Source of the DNA: Podaxis mareebaensis
Taxonomy: Eukaryota > Basidiomycota > Agaricomycetes > Agaricales > Agaricaceae
DNA: 64,000 nt
Assembly (NCBI GenBank): GCA_018524725.1
Contig: JAEUWP010000562.1
Location: forward strand, 186,001 to 250,000
Direction of reading: 5' to 3'
Position numbers and translations under genes: made by a program. Of this stretch, positions 1 through 10,317 are shown one piece after another. Every line of letters starts with the position of its first letter. The first letter of the stretch is position 1. Below the pieces are notes generated by a model that was given only the letters and a program-made list of their open reading frames with translations, ran no database searches and was not told the DNA's origin.

Positions 1-1
1 T

Positions 2-833
2 TGTGTCGAGCTCGCTGGTATCGGCGGTATCAACGCCCTCCTCGCGGACGCCGATCCTTGCGCCCAACAGGACATTGCTGATGCTATGATCTCGTTTGCG
101 AAGTCTCCAGGGATTGTGAACAGGGACGCATTGATTGCCTTCGCGCTCAGGTATAGGCGCCACCCCAGGAACGCGATCAATATCCTGGGTGTCGTTCCTT
201 CCACCTTGTACTGTCAGAGAGCACCTGTCAATCCTGAGCTGATTGGTGTCTCCAATGGTCAGATAAATGGAGTCAACCCAGGCCTCTTTGGTTCCCCGAA
301 TCTTCCAATTGTGCCTTTCGGTGCTAGTAAGTAATCTTTTCAAGTTGTTGTTCTCCTGATTAACCGGTCACGTAGACGGGACCTGCCCCTTTGGTACAAC
401 GCCTGATATCAGTTCTTGCACCTGCGTGCCAGACTCTATCAACGGTACTGACGTCAACACCCCGACCAATGGTGGTGTCGACGGTTCCAGTATTACCGAC
501 CCATCTGCAACTGGTTCGGTCGACAACTCAACAGTTGCTGACCCATCTGCCACCAGCTCTGTCGATAACTCAACAGTTGCCGACCCATCTGCAACCGCCT
601 CTGCTGGCGATGCGACTGCCACTGACGCCCCCACCTCGGGTGACGACTCAACCCCCAGCGACAGTGCAGCAACAAATGCTCCAGCTCCCACCGATCCTGC
701 CTCTTTGGACGCCAGTGTCACTGATACCGCTGCCAGCTCAACTGCATTCGACGGTGTTCCTCCTGCTCCTACTGTCTCCCAGCCCAGCGACATTTCGGGT
801 AATGTTAATGACCCTAATGGACGAAGGAAATAA
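2..833 (+). CDS. Secreted Ser/Thr-rich protein, 5' end missing
   Basis: The gene enters from the left edge; exons are 2..326 and 376..833, joined by a 49 bp GTAAGT...TAG intron that keeps the frame. About 260 residues are visible. The first half is a compact Cys-containing region, with Cys in D-P-C-A-Q, Y-C-Q-R, G-T-C-P-F-G and S-C-T-C-V. From about residue 120 it becomes a tail rich in Ser, Thr, Asp and Ala, built partly from near-repeats of D-P-S-A-T and V-D-N-S-T. This is the design of a basidiomycete extracellular protein with a probably O-glycosylated tail. I do not recognise the globular family, and the signal peptide would lie outside the window. The end at N-G-R-R-K followed by TAA is firm. 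Confidence 0.7.
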
Positions 834-1057
834 ACGGAGAGTTAGATCGTCGGACTCGGATCGTTTATTGGTATAGTAGATTATGTTAGACGATGCAAAT
901 GGAATGCGTGCGTTCCTCTTGTCCTAATGTAGGGTTTGTCCAGCATGAGTCGATCTAGTGCAGTGGCTCGGTAGCATATGTCACAAAAGTGAAAGTTCCG
1001 AATACACTCAATAATACATACGCATCTGATCTAGACGAAGCATGATATTTCATGAAG

Positions 1058-2328
1058 TCATGGATAAGAACTTGAACCTGAAACGGTGTACGTCGGAGGC
1101 GGTTCACTATCTCCTGGTGACACCAGCTGTCTGCGAGTCACATCCTGTCTTAAAGTCGTGAGTTCCGCTCTCAATCTCCTGATCTCCTCCGTCAAACCCG
1201 TAGGTGCCGTCCTAGGATGGCCCCTTCTTTCATCAGATGGGCTGGAGGAATGGGAAGAAGAAACTCTAGTTTGGTTCCTGCAGATGGAAGCAAGTGCTCC
1301 CCGTACGCTCTTCGTCGTACCTTGCGGTTGATAGCCCCCAGAAGATGTCATGGGTGATGGCAGGGAAGAGGATTTTTCGGGAGTGGTGGCAACCGTGGAG
1401 TCTCCCTGAATAAACCGTGGAGGTGGTACCGATGAAAGTAGTCGTTTGGCTGATGATTGATTGGTTGGTTGATGTGGGGAACTAGGAGGACCAGGATCGA
1501 GGGCGGGAGCTGAGAAGGGTTCGGGGACGATCACTGGCACATGGTTTCGCTGGGAACGGCGGTAGAGCCAGAGGAAGATAGACAAACCCAGCAGAACACA
1601 CAGGCCGCCTATTGCACCACCTATGATGGCCCCAGAATGGGCTCTTCCAGTGTGAGAAGATTGCGGTTCTGGTGGGGGTAGAGTCCTGTCAGGTTCTGTT
1701 CTATCATCCAGAATTAGATTCCTGAACTAAAATCAGAAGAGAAAGTCCACACACTGTGTATAAACTGCATAATCGAAGCTTAGGAAGACATGGTATTTGA
1801 CATCGGACATAGATATGTTCATGTGATGTGGAGCTTGTTCGAGGCCCGTTTTACTGAACACAGGGACCTGGTAGTCCCGTTGGAATGGTCGACTTCGGTC
1901 GCCCGTGTGGTTGAAGTAGCCAACATGCTGGCCATCGATCGTAAAGTTGCATTCTGTGTTGACCGTAACCCCTTCCCCCTCAAAGTTGAAGAGAGTGAAG
2001 AAGATATACACAGCCGTCCCTAAGAGGCAACCAGTCAGCAACACTGAGAGTAATGGGGACTCGACACACCATTGAATGTGAAATCTATTGAGTTGAAAGG
2101 AATATCCTTGTCTGGCATGAAGGTAGCGGCGGTGAACGTTTCATCGTGCATTTGGGTAATGTCCGGTTTAATGGCGCATCCAGAGCATGTCTGTGTTGCC
2201 CACGCGATTTGAGGAGAAAATACTGGTACCTGTCCCGTGTCCCCATCCCCTTCCTGGTCGTCAATTGTGATGTTGCGTTCGAAGCTCATGGCCGAGGGGA
2301 GAAAAAACAAAGCGAGAAGATGCAGCAT
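1058..2328 (-). CDS. Single-pass membrane protein, family unknown
   Basis: Exon 1 is 2070..2328 and exon 2 begins at 2019 (GTGTGT...TTAG intron, phase verified). The next junction, near 1735-1775, is uncertain because two short-intron solutions exist. The protein has a hydrophobic signal peptide (M-L-H-L-L-A-L-F-F-L), then an extracellular part of roughly 180 residues with several N-glycosylation sequons (N-I-T, N-F-T, N-H-T, N-I-S). A Pro-rich stalk follows, then a Gly/Ala/Leu membrane helix encoded around 1575-1640, an Arg pair at the membrane edge and a cytoplasmic tail of about 170 residues rich in Ser and Pro. The tail carries a short helical stretch with heptad-like Leu/Arg spacing near its end. 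Many Agaricomycete orphans have this layout. The function is unknown; a surface sensor or wall-linked role is only a guess. Confidence 0.65.
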
Positions 2329-2900
2329 ACTGTAGGGTCCTAGATGGCCCGCTGGGAGAGTTCAAGCTAAGTAGGTAGACGTTTCGGCCTGTATGGGAGT
2401 CAAAATTTATAACGGGAGGTAATTGCCGTTTCCAGGTGTTTAATCATAAGCCTATGTTGATTGCTCTCCACGGCGCAGTTTAGATGTCGGAGCCGAGATG
2501 TAAGGAAAACAGCATCAGCGCCCTTTTGTGATATATGCGACAAAAATAGATTGGTTCTGGAGGCCTTGGAGGCCTTGAGGAGTTGGTACCGCAATGGAGT
2601 GGAGTCTGGTGACATTTCTCGTGCCCTTGTCGTAGATAAAATAATCGTAAGGAAATCACGGCACCAAGCATTTGAGCGATAATAGGCAAATCCATGCTGA
2701 TAGCTACAGGATGATCGTCACTAGAGAGTGAAAAGCAGCCACTGCAGACTACGAGAAAGTAGATGGCGGCTGACTGCATTGGCTCAGTTTGGAGTGATGC
2801 GTAGGGTTAGGGTTATTTTCAGCAGCCCCACTTCGTCATAGCCATCTCAGCCCCTCAAGCTCTTGCTACAACCCGTCGTCGTCGGCAGGCAGTACACACA
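2329..2900. other. Intergenic, telomere-type repeat near one end
   Basis: This is the shared upstream region of the membrane protein (minus) and the SRP receptor gene (plus). Short open frames here have no coding character that I can recognise. The only notable sequence is TAGGGTTAGGGTTA at 2802-2815, about 85 bp before the receptor start codon. Confidence 0.5.
2802..2815 (+). repeat. Telomere-type TTAGGG units in a promoter
   Basis: TAGGGTTAGGGTTA contains two full telomere-type units and sits about 85 bp before the SRP receptor start codon. It may be a binding site for a telobox factor, since such boxes occur in fungal housekeeping promoters, or it may be chance. Confidence 0.4.
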
Positions 2901-3896
2901 ATGAATGACAAGATCCCCCACGAAACTCCTGAGGTCCTCTCACCAGCATCTACCTTCACGCCTCAGACGTTGCTCCTGGCCTCGCTTGTGGTAGCAATCT
3001 TTGGCATAGCAAGTACGTTCCACACATACATTCCTCCAGCATTGAACTGAGTCCAAATACAGTTATATTCTTCCTCAGCAGGAGAAACTTGCGTTCGAAA
3101 GGCACTGACCTCTTACTACTTGGCGCCCCCGACGCTGGAAAAACGTCACTCGTGACCGCTGTGCGTTCCTTTACCAGTCTTCACAGAACCGGAGAATAAC
3201 CTCTTCCGCAGCTTGTCTATGACCAAAGTTTGCCAACGCATACATCAATTCAGACAAACTCGGCTGTTTATACCCTCTCGCCGAATAAAGCTTTCCGTGT
3301 AATTGATGTTCCTGGTCATCCCCGCATCAGGGATCAATTCCAAGAACATCTACCCAACGCGAAGGCCGTCGCGTTCGTCGTTGACGCAAGCACTATTTCG
3401 CGCAATGGAGCAGCTGTAGCTGAGTACGTCGCTTGGTGTATCCTGGGGATGACTGACTGACCCCCTTTTCTGTAGATATCTACATCATGTTCTTCACGCA
3501 ATAACGTCCCTCCCTCCTTCGCAAACATTACCCTCACTATTGATCGTAGCGCACAAAGCCGACCTCCTGAGGACAGGATCGTCAACAACCCAGCATGAGT
3601 CACTCGCCATCAACCGAGTGAAGACTATCCTTGAACGCGAACTCGAAAAGCGGAGAGCTTCTCAGACCGGAGGCGTTGGTGTCGAGGGATTGGGCGCAGA
3701 GGATGAAAAGACCGAGATGGGTGGACTAGAATGTGGGGATGGAACAGGCGTCTTCAAGTTCGACGATTGGGAAGGCGGCGAGGTGTCGTTCGTCAGTACC
3801 TACGTTCGTCCAGGAAAGGCTTCAAGCGATGATGAAAAGAGTGGCAATGACGATGGACTATCGGATTTACGGAACTGGTTGGAAGATAATATGTAA
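2901..3896 (+). CDS. SRP102: Signal recognition particle receptor subunit beta
   Basis: Exons are 2901..3012, 3063..3160, 3212..3423 and 3476..3896, giving 280 residues in one frame. A short lumenal or cytosolic N-terminus is followed by one membrane anchor (residues about 24-44, L-L-L-A-S-L-V-V-A-I-F-G). An Arf/Sar-like GTPase domain then shows the P-loop G-A-P-D-A-G-K-T-S, the D-V-P-G-H switch II motif and A-H-K-A-D in place of N-K-x-D. This subunit anchors the SRP receptor in the ER membrane and takes part in docking ribosome-SRP complexes at the translocon. The region near residues 205-265 is an acidic, Gly-rich insertion typical of fungal versions. The protein ends in a helix with W-L-E-D-N-M. 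Confidence 0.9.
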
Positions 3897-4021
3897 TGTG
3901 TATGTTTTCTGCTTGCTATTAATCCCAACATCATGTAGCCTCTCTGAGCTCTAGCTTTCTAAGTCATTGTTCAGAATATTTATCACCTGGTCTGTTCGCA
4001 CATTAAACACACTACAGGGGC

Positions 4022-4813
4022 ATGCTACAACAGTATAGCGCGAAGTCTCACTCCTACACACCCCCGAAAGCTAACTTACCGACCCTTGTTGCTGCCGAGT
4101 CGCACTACGCATCCAATGATCGTTCTTGTTTCCCCCACTCCGAAACCAAGGTGGCTTTCTGCAAGGACAGTCATCCACCCCTCACTTATCCGCCAAGGTC
4201 CCCCATCCGCCCCTGCAATGATCGGTGCTTACGCAACAGTCTCCTTGTGGAATAATCTTGATAATGACTTCCCCGTCGTTCAAAATCGCATCTAGAAGCC
4301 CAGTGGCGTGCCACCTCGGCGCCTTTCCGAAGATAGGGAACCCAGGAGGCTGTTGTACCCTAAGGCTTCCGCTGATGAATCCACCCGTGTTTCAATGGCT
4401 GTCCCGTTTGCACTCTCAGGGGCTCATTCAATTGTTCAGGCCGATTGCTAGATTGTCGAGACTGCTGTCATCTACCAGCTCAGTGAACTCATACAGATCG
4501 TATCAGATGAGTCTCCTATTGCGTTGGGGGTGCCATCAACGACTGCGGGAAGTTAGGTCAGGTTCTTATGCATCCAAAATACCCGGCTTATTCGCGGACA
4601 AATTCGCCTGACCAAACTTTGCTCAACTCTTCGATCAACTCACGATTGTTTACTCGCCACATCCTTCAACAGGGAGCCAATCTTAGGGAATGCTTGCTGC
4701 TTCCGGCGTTCCTGAGGGAGCCAGGACGAAAACGACCTCTCCCTAAGACTAATCTTAGCAAGTATGCGTACAAAATTATCCCTATTAAGTTCCTACGCGG
4801 AGCCACCTCCTAG
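4022..4813 (+). pseudogene. Decayed coding stretch, family not identified
   Basis: From about 4086 one plus-strand frame reads as protein-like sequence through roughly 160 codons (for example A-M-I-G-A-Y-A-T-V-S-L-W-N-N and Y-Q-L-S-E-L-I-Q-I-V-S-D). It is broken by stop codons near 4294, 4452 and 4554. After 4568 protein-like sequence continues in another frame (L-L-N-S-S-I-N-S-R-L-F-T-R). No splice signals remove the stops. I read it as a gene remnant with point stops and at least one frameshift. The parent family is not known to me. A very short-exon active gene cannot be excluded. Confidence 0.4.
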
Positions 4814-4894
4814 TACAGGCGAATATCGAAACAAATGATCTGCAAATCTGCTATCTCCCTATATACACCCTCCGTCGGTGCCAACATCGTTATC

Positions 4895-7347
4895 CTATGG
4901 CTCACCTCGCAACTCATCTTGTGCCCCATTTGCGTCGCTAGCTCTGTGCCATCCTACTCCATCTAACCACTTGCGATAGCTAGTAATATCCTGTTCACTG
5001 GGCTCCCTGTTGCAATTCAACGTGAGAGTATAGCCACGTTGTCTAAACGAAGAAACACAGGTAATGCTGGTTTTCGAGCCGTGTCCAACGAGAAAATACC
5101 CCCTAAAAGGTCCCTGATCTGAGCAGAACTTCAAATGAATGAGAAAAGTAGACAAAAGATGAACAAGGTGGGCTTACCCAATCCCAGATAGGGAATGCAA
5201 CAGGCTTCAGAGGCTCCCGGTTCACTATGACTTTCAGATATTCGAGTAGTTTGAAATCTACTTCGTTGTGCGGTTCTGTGCGCAGGAGGTAGGCTGAGGA
5301 GCCCTACATGACCAAAGCGAAATGAATACCGGAAAACAATATGAGAGTATGACGCTAAGGCCCACCTGTCGATGTAGCCAATCTGCGAAACCGAGGAACC
5401 ATTCAGCGCCTGGGATCCATCGGAAATCGTAGTCACGTAAGTGGCCAAGAAGGTCTGGTTCTGCCTCGGTTATGTGGGACCAGCTCCGCCAAAGACCAGC
5501 ACCAGAAGATGTTGCAACCGACCGAGAAATAGCCTGTGCGTCGTCTGGCGAAACCCACTTCAGGCCAGGCAAGTTTCCATGCTCATGTTGATTCCGACTG
5601 GGCCAATCTAAAGTTGAATAAAAAAAGTTGCTACCATCAGAGCCTCCCATTGCTGTGCACTCACCGTCAGTGGTGTGGAAGAGGGCTACATCAATTTTGC
5701 ACCAAAATAAACACGACCTTGCAACATCCACCCACGCCCTTTCCTTCTCGATAGCGAATCTTCCTGAGCGATTGGCATCTAGGAGAAAGTCCTGGAATGA
5801 TGTGTGGTAGAAACGCAAACACCTTTCCGAGGCTTCTTCAGGTGTCGGGACGTCGATTACAGAATGGAGTTTGTGCAAGGCACCATAAAAGGCGTTTCGA
5901 TTGAGGTTCAAAAAGTTACAGAGAGATTGAGCAGTTATGACGTTAGCGTGAATAAGGTGTGATAAAATCCGCCATGTCGTTGGAAACACTTCCTCGGGTA
6001 TACCGGAGAGAATCCGGACATAGAGTAAATCAAGAGCCACCAAAGGGTTCCTGCTACCAACTTTTCCCATACGTTTCAGAAAAGACACAAGGATGTCCAA
6101 CTGCTCGACCGGATTTGCAGCTATAGGATCGCTAATGAACTTGAGGGAAGTTGAAGCTAACGCAAACAGGCCAGAGGCACCATCCGAAAGTTCACTGAAT
6201 TGTTCCCCGGAAGGCCATGATGAGGTTGTGACTTCCCGAAACCTGGCTTTGATTGTTGCGAGTTCATCCCGCAAGTATCGGTCAACATCGTCTCGGCATT
6301 GGTCGTCTATAATGAGTTCCTCCCGCCCGCATTCGATACTGAAATCTGGTCCAGAGAACACGGACTTCAGGTGGGCCTCTGGCCGGCTGCAGATGAGCCA
6401 GAGCAGGGGTAGGTCCTTTTTCAACCGAACAACTTCCCCGATCATCTCAACGATCCCGCATTGAGCGTCTATTCCATCACATTCATCCAGCCCATCTAGG
6501 AGGATGAGGAGCGGTTCCCGAGCGACTTGATGACCTTGCATTTGCAAAATAGAGAACGGTTCGACGATGAGACTCCTCAGTTGTACGCGAGCTGCTTTCT
6601 GGAGAATGGTAGGATCGTTGACGATTCGCTCCGTGAGCAAGGCTTTGTACTCCGCAGAGCAGACAGCCAACTGGTACGCGAGGGTTGGGATGACACGCTT
6701 AGGATCGTCTCGATCATTGGATCCAGAGAAGAAAAAGGCTGCACCAAGGCGTCGTTGCTCGACACAACGTTCTGCGAATGTTTGGGCAACGGCTGATTTG
6801 CCGGTCCCAGCAGGCCCGTTAAGCCACATCATCTTCCATTGACGCTCTGGACCCTCGAGCCAAGTTTGCAGCTTATCGTTAATTTGAAGGCGAGTTCCCG
6901 GGTGGCATAGAGGGGGGGGATCTCGAGCGCTTGAATCGACGGCGGCATTGGCGTCAATACAAGGGAGAAGACGGTCCAACACTGGTCAAGTTCAGTTGAC
7001 TGGGTGCATGAGGCCCCTAAGTGTACGGGTCGTACCTGTGGTCCCGCCTGTGATATGCTGCATGATGTGAGTCCGACTCATATCGATCATTGTGGGTTGA
7101 TTGAGGACGTTGCCGGTAGTATTTGCAAAGAAACCTGATGATGATTGAATATTGTGATATTCCCCTGCCACCTCTGAACGCGAGAGCGTGAGATTTGGAT
7201 GTTTCTTTCATGCACGAATTACCCACCTGTTGTGGCCCGATGGTACTGATCACCATGCGAAGTCTTGAGTTGCCTACGTTTGGGTCTGCCAGAGCTTCCG
7301 GCTTTCGTTTGAGGGAGCCTGAAACGTCCAAGCCAGTCGAGCAACAT
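4895..7347 (-). CDS. NACHT NTPase (NLR-like), paralogue 1
   Basis: Exons, in transcript order, are 7227..7347, 7036..7173, 5665..6981, 5366..5607, 5178..5303 and 4895..5113 (720 residues, all junctions in phase). The NACHT domain has the Walker A motif G-P-A-G-T-G-K-S, Walker B L-L-I-L-L-D-G-L-D-E-C-D and the sensor-like L-I-C-S-R-P-E motif, preceded by the C-H-P-G-T-R signature usual in Agaricomycete NACHT proteins. Upstream lies a short basic segment, then a Ser/Asn/Gly-rich stretch with N-Q-P-T-M-I-D. Downstream there is no WD40, ankyrin or TPR array. Instead there is a winged-helix-like middle part (R-F-Y-H-T-S-F-Q-D-F-L) and an unrecognised C-terminal domain (L-R-T-E-P-H-N-E-V-D-F). NACHT proteins of fungi are STAND-type sensors linked to non-self recognition and regulated cell death; that role is inferred here. 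The 57 bp intron 5608..5664 keeps the frame if it is retained. Confidence 0.88.
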
Positions 7348-8259
7348 GAATCGTCCTGGTCAGTGGCAAGCTGTAATATGACCAGTGGTTATCAACCTGT
7401 TGTACGGCATCATTCAGCGCAAGAATAGAAACCCGCATACAACCTATGGACTTCAAGTCATCCCGCTCAATGATAGGAGGGTCTCGAGGGTACCAGTTGT
7501 GGGTTATAGATTCGTTCCCAGTCAGGCCTTCTCTCGGCTTGACATAGATTCAGCACAATGCCTTCCTCTTGGTATGCATCGAGCGATACCAATTGAATCT
7601 CTGAAGAATGTGGGAGGAGCACCAAATACCACCAAATATCGACAAACAGACTTGGTTATATATTTTGCTTGCCATCTTTCTTGATCTTTTTGTCGCAGCC
7701 TTTTAGACAGTGCCCGACCCATCCTGTACTTCACTTGGGGCGAGGCGATTCAGGTTTAGCGCAGAGGGATGCCTGGACGGGATTAAGAGCTTACCCACCT
7801 GATCTCTGGTGGAATAAGTGTCAGACCTTTCCTACACCCGCATGTAATCCTGCTTCGTTGTTCTTGAATTGAATAGATGACTACGTTCGTTGAATCCTTT
7901 TTCGCGTAGCAAAGGCGATTTTATTTTTAAGGTAAAGTACTGCATGCGGTTGAAGCTTTGAAGATGGGATGTCATTCATCGGCCGAAGGTGATCGATGAT
8001 TAATGATTGCTCCTCCAAAAACAACAGTTCGCCTATCGTTTCGTCTTCTGTGAGAGTTCCGTCATTCGCTGGTGTGGACGTTGCCTAGACGCCCAATTAG
8101 CGAAAATGTAAGAAATAGACGCGTGACAGCTTCCAAATGACGTGTCACCGTGTGACTGCATGAGCCCTCGTCCTCACTGTTTCGTTCCACATAGTTCCAC
8201 GTCGTCCCCCCTCCCTTTTTAATTCCTTTCTACAACTTGGGTCTTGTCTCGCCGCTATC
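7348..8259. other. Intergenic region between NACHT 1 and SAR1
   Basis: This spans the divergent upstream regions of both genes. Pyrimidine-rich tracts just before 8260 fit the SAR1 core promoter. I see no tRNA, repeat or convincing small gene. Short open frames on both strands have no recognisable motif. Confidence 0.5.
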
Positions 8260-9273
8260 ATGTTCATTCTCAACTGGTTCTGGGACGTTCTTGCATCACT
8301 CGGTGGGTAGTACTTCATCAACCTAGGCAGACTCTTGCGATTTCTTACCTCCAGCCTCGTGCTTGAAATAGGCCTGTTGCACAAGAATGCGAAGATTCTA
8401 TTCCTTGGCCTGGATAATGCCGGAAAGACGGTGCGTGCTCCGTGTGTCTTCTCGTGCAGTGCATGTTCCGGAAGGCTGATTGGGTTCTGGATTTTAGACG
8501 CTGTTGCACATGTTGAAGAATGACCGGCTGGCTACCTTGCAACCTACCCTTCACCCAAGTGCGTCTAGTTTATCTCCTGCTACACGGGTATTACTCAGGT
8601 ACTTTCCTTTCCACAGCTTCTGAGGAACTTGCCATTGGCAATGTGAAGTTCACTACATACGATTTGGGTGGTCACCAACAGGGTGTGTCTTCATTTTATT
8701 CTTGCGCCATACTCCAAACATGGTCTGATTTTCATTGTTTTGTGCGTGTAGCACGTCGCCTCTGGAGGGACTACTTCCCCGAAGTCGACGGAATCATTTT
8801 CCTGGTTGACAGCGCTGACTTTGAGCGCTTTGCTGAGAGCAAGGCTGAGCTTGACGCCTTGCTCGCCATTGAAGAGCTCTCAAAGGTGCCATTCTTGGTG
8901 CTCGGAAACAAGATTGATGCCCCTGGAGCTGTCAGCGAAGAGGAGTTGAGGCATCATTTGGGATTGTATCAAACGACTGGCAAGGTTCGCTCTTGAGCAT
9001 TTGTGTTGTATGTTCCGGAACGCTGGGTAACATCTGCTGTCAATAGGGCAAGGTTCCCCTCACTGACATTCGACCAATTGAGATCTTCATGTGTTCCGTT
9101 GTGCAGAGACAAGGGTATGGTGAAGGTATGTTCGTCCGGTTATTTTGGGATAGCATGAGCGCTTACCCTCTTCCTCGCTTTGGTTAGGTTTCCGTTGGCT
9201 CTCTCAATATGTAAGTACTAATCGCACTATTTTGTCTTCTTATGGGGGTCACTGACGCATCTTCTAGATCTAA
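8260..9273 (+). CDS. SAR1: Small COPII GTPase SAR1
   Basis: There are eight exons: 8260..8302, 8372..8430, 8498..8558, 8617..8682, 8752..8984, 9047..9125, 9188..9210 and a final 6 nt exon 9268..9273 that encodes only Ile and the stop. The product (about 190 residues) has the amphipathic N-terminus [11 protein letters not shown] used to bend ER membrane, P-loop G-L-D-N-A-G-K-T, switch motif T-L-H-P-T, D-L-G-G-H and N-K-I-D, and it ends in [12 protein letters not shown]1 recruits Sec23/24 and Sec13/31 to form COPII vesicles at ER exit sites. Length and motifs match the family closely. The intron density is high and one intron follows the P-loop codons directly. Confidence 0.96.
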
Positions 9274-9547
9274 GTGTGACGTCCGCTGAGTAGCCCATAA
9301 TAGACCTTCGTTGCTACATATTCCATTATTGGGGACATTGTGCCCACCCTAGTTTACGTAGTACTTTATGTCTCTTTGCAAGTCTCATCTTGGTTTCATG
9401 TTCTTTGGTTTTGTGAACGTTCATTTGGCGGAGAGCAAGCTGAATGTTTTGCAAGATGAGGTCATACTCGATCTTAGAGAGGAACACGAAATACATAATC
9501 TGCGAGGGGTGCAGAAAACCTTCGTGTCCGGTATAATGAATGCGGCT

Positions 9548-10132
9548 CTACTTGTGTAACAGCTGCGCATTGATCGCGTCTTCCGTCAGAGATTCTGGAC
9601 CATCACGAATCTCAATGACCTTGGATACGTCAGCCTATCCGACTCTGTTAATTGCTGCTCTTTGCTGTGAGTCAACGGGCTGAACTTACCGTCTTCTGGA
9701 AGTCAAGATAGGCACTAGCGTGTAATGTCAATAGGCCGGTCTCGGAAGACGTTGGCGCCCAGTTGATGAGAACGAGAGGGTATGACTTGCGTCCGTCTGG
9801 ATGATTAAGCTCGTGTGAGAGCACGACGTAGCGAGGTGAATTCTCGGGGAGTTCTATTCCAACAGTTAATCAAGTCTTTGAACGGTGCGTCGTTGATCTC
9901 AGTACCTTCAGCTAGTTCTTCGATGCTGATATTGTCGAATTGCTCGACTTCCTCCATGATAAGCTTGGCCTTGTTGATCTTGATGACGATTGCAGCACTT
10001 CCTTCGCTGCGCTTTGCGAACCTGAATTTGCGGAGGGCATCTTTGACGTCCTGGGGTATATCAACGGTTTGCGACTGGGGAGCAACTCATCAAGGTTGGT
10101 GGTGGGCTCAATGTTAGGGATGGACTAACCAT
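9548..10132 (-). CDS. GMF1: Glia maturation factor / Aim7-type ADF-H protein
   Basis: Exons are 10130..10132, 9906..10074, 9690..9853 and 9548..9634 (140 residues). It is a single ADF-homology domain with the family signatures T-V-D-I-P-Q-D-V, L-R-K-F-R-F-A-K-R, P-R-Y-V-V-L-S-H-E-L and Y-P-L-V-L-I-N-W-A-P. GMF proteins bind Arp2/3 complex and debranch actin networks, unlike cofilin, which severs filaments. The first exon is just the ATG: a GTTAGT donor follows immediately and the reading resumes with S-Q-T-V-D after CCCCAG. No in-frame ATG lies upstream in the second exon, so this start is preferred, though it needs transcript support. The gene diverges from the MFS gene. Confidence 0.88.
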
Positions 10133-10317
10133 TGGTGGTTGGTAGAGATAAGATAAGCGTGATTACGGGCCTCCGGCGACTAAGCGGTGTGGTGATATCA
10201 GTAACCCCAGTATATACTGTGAATGAGTAATCCACCCAAACTCACCATGCCTCATGGGACACCGTCCAATCATCCCTCCTCCCCTTTCACTCCTTCCTGC
10301 GGGTGTCTTTCCCTTCA
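10133..10317. promoter_or_regulatory. Compact bidirectional promoter region
   Basis: Only 185 bp separate the start codons of the GMF homologue (minus) and the MFS transporter (plus). The interval holds a TATATA element at about 10211-10216, pyrimidine-rich runs toward the MFS start, and no room for separate full promoters. Shared control is an inference from spacing. Confidence 0.4.

Noticed and set aside
391..876. Long open frames on both strands over the Ser/Thr-rich tail
   Set aside because: They are by-products of the repeated codons of the real gene; the spliced frame alone joins the upstream exon in phase.
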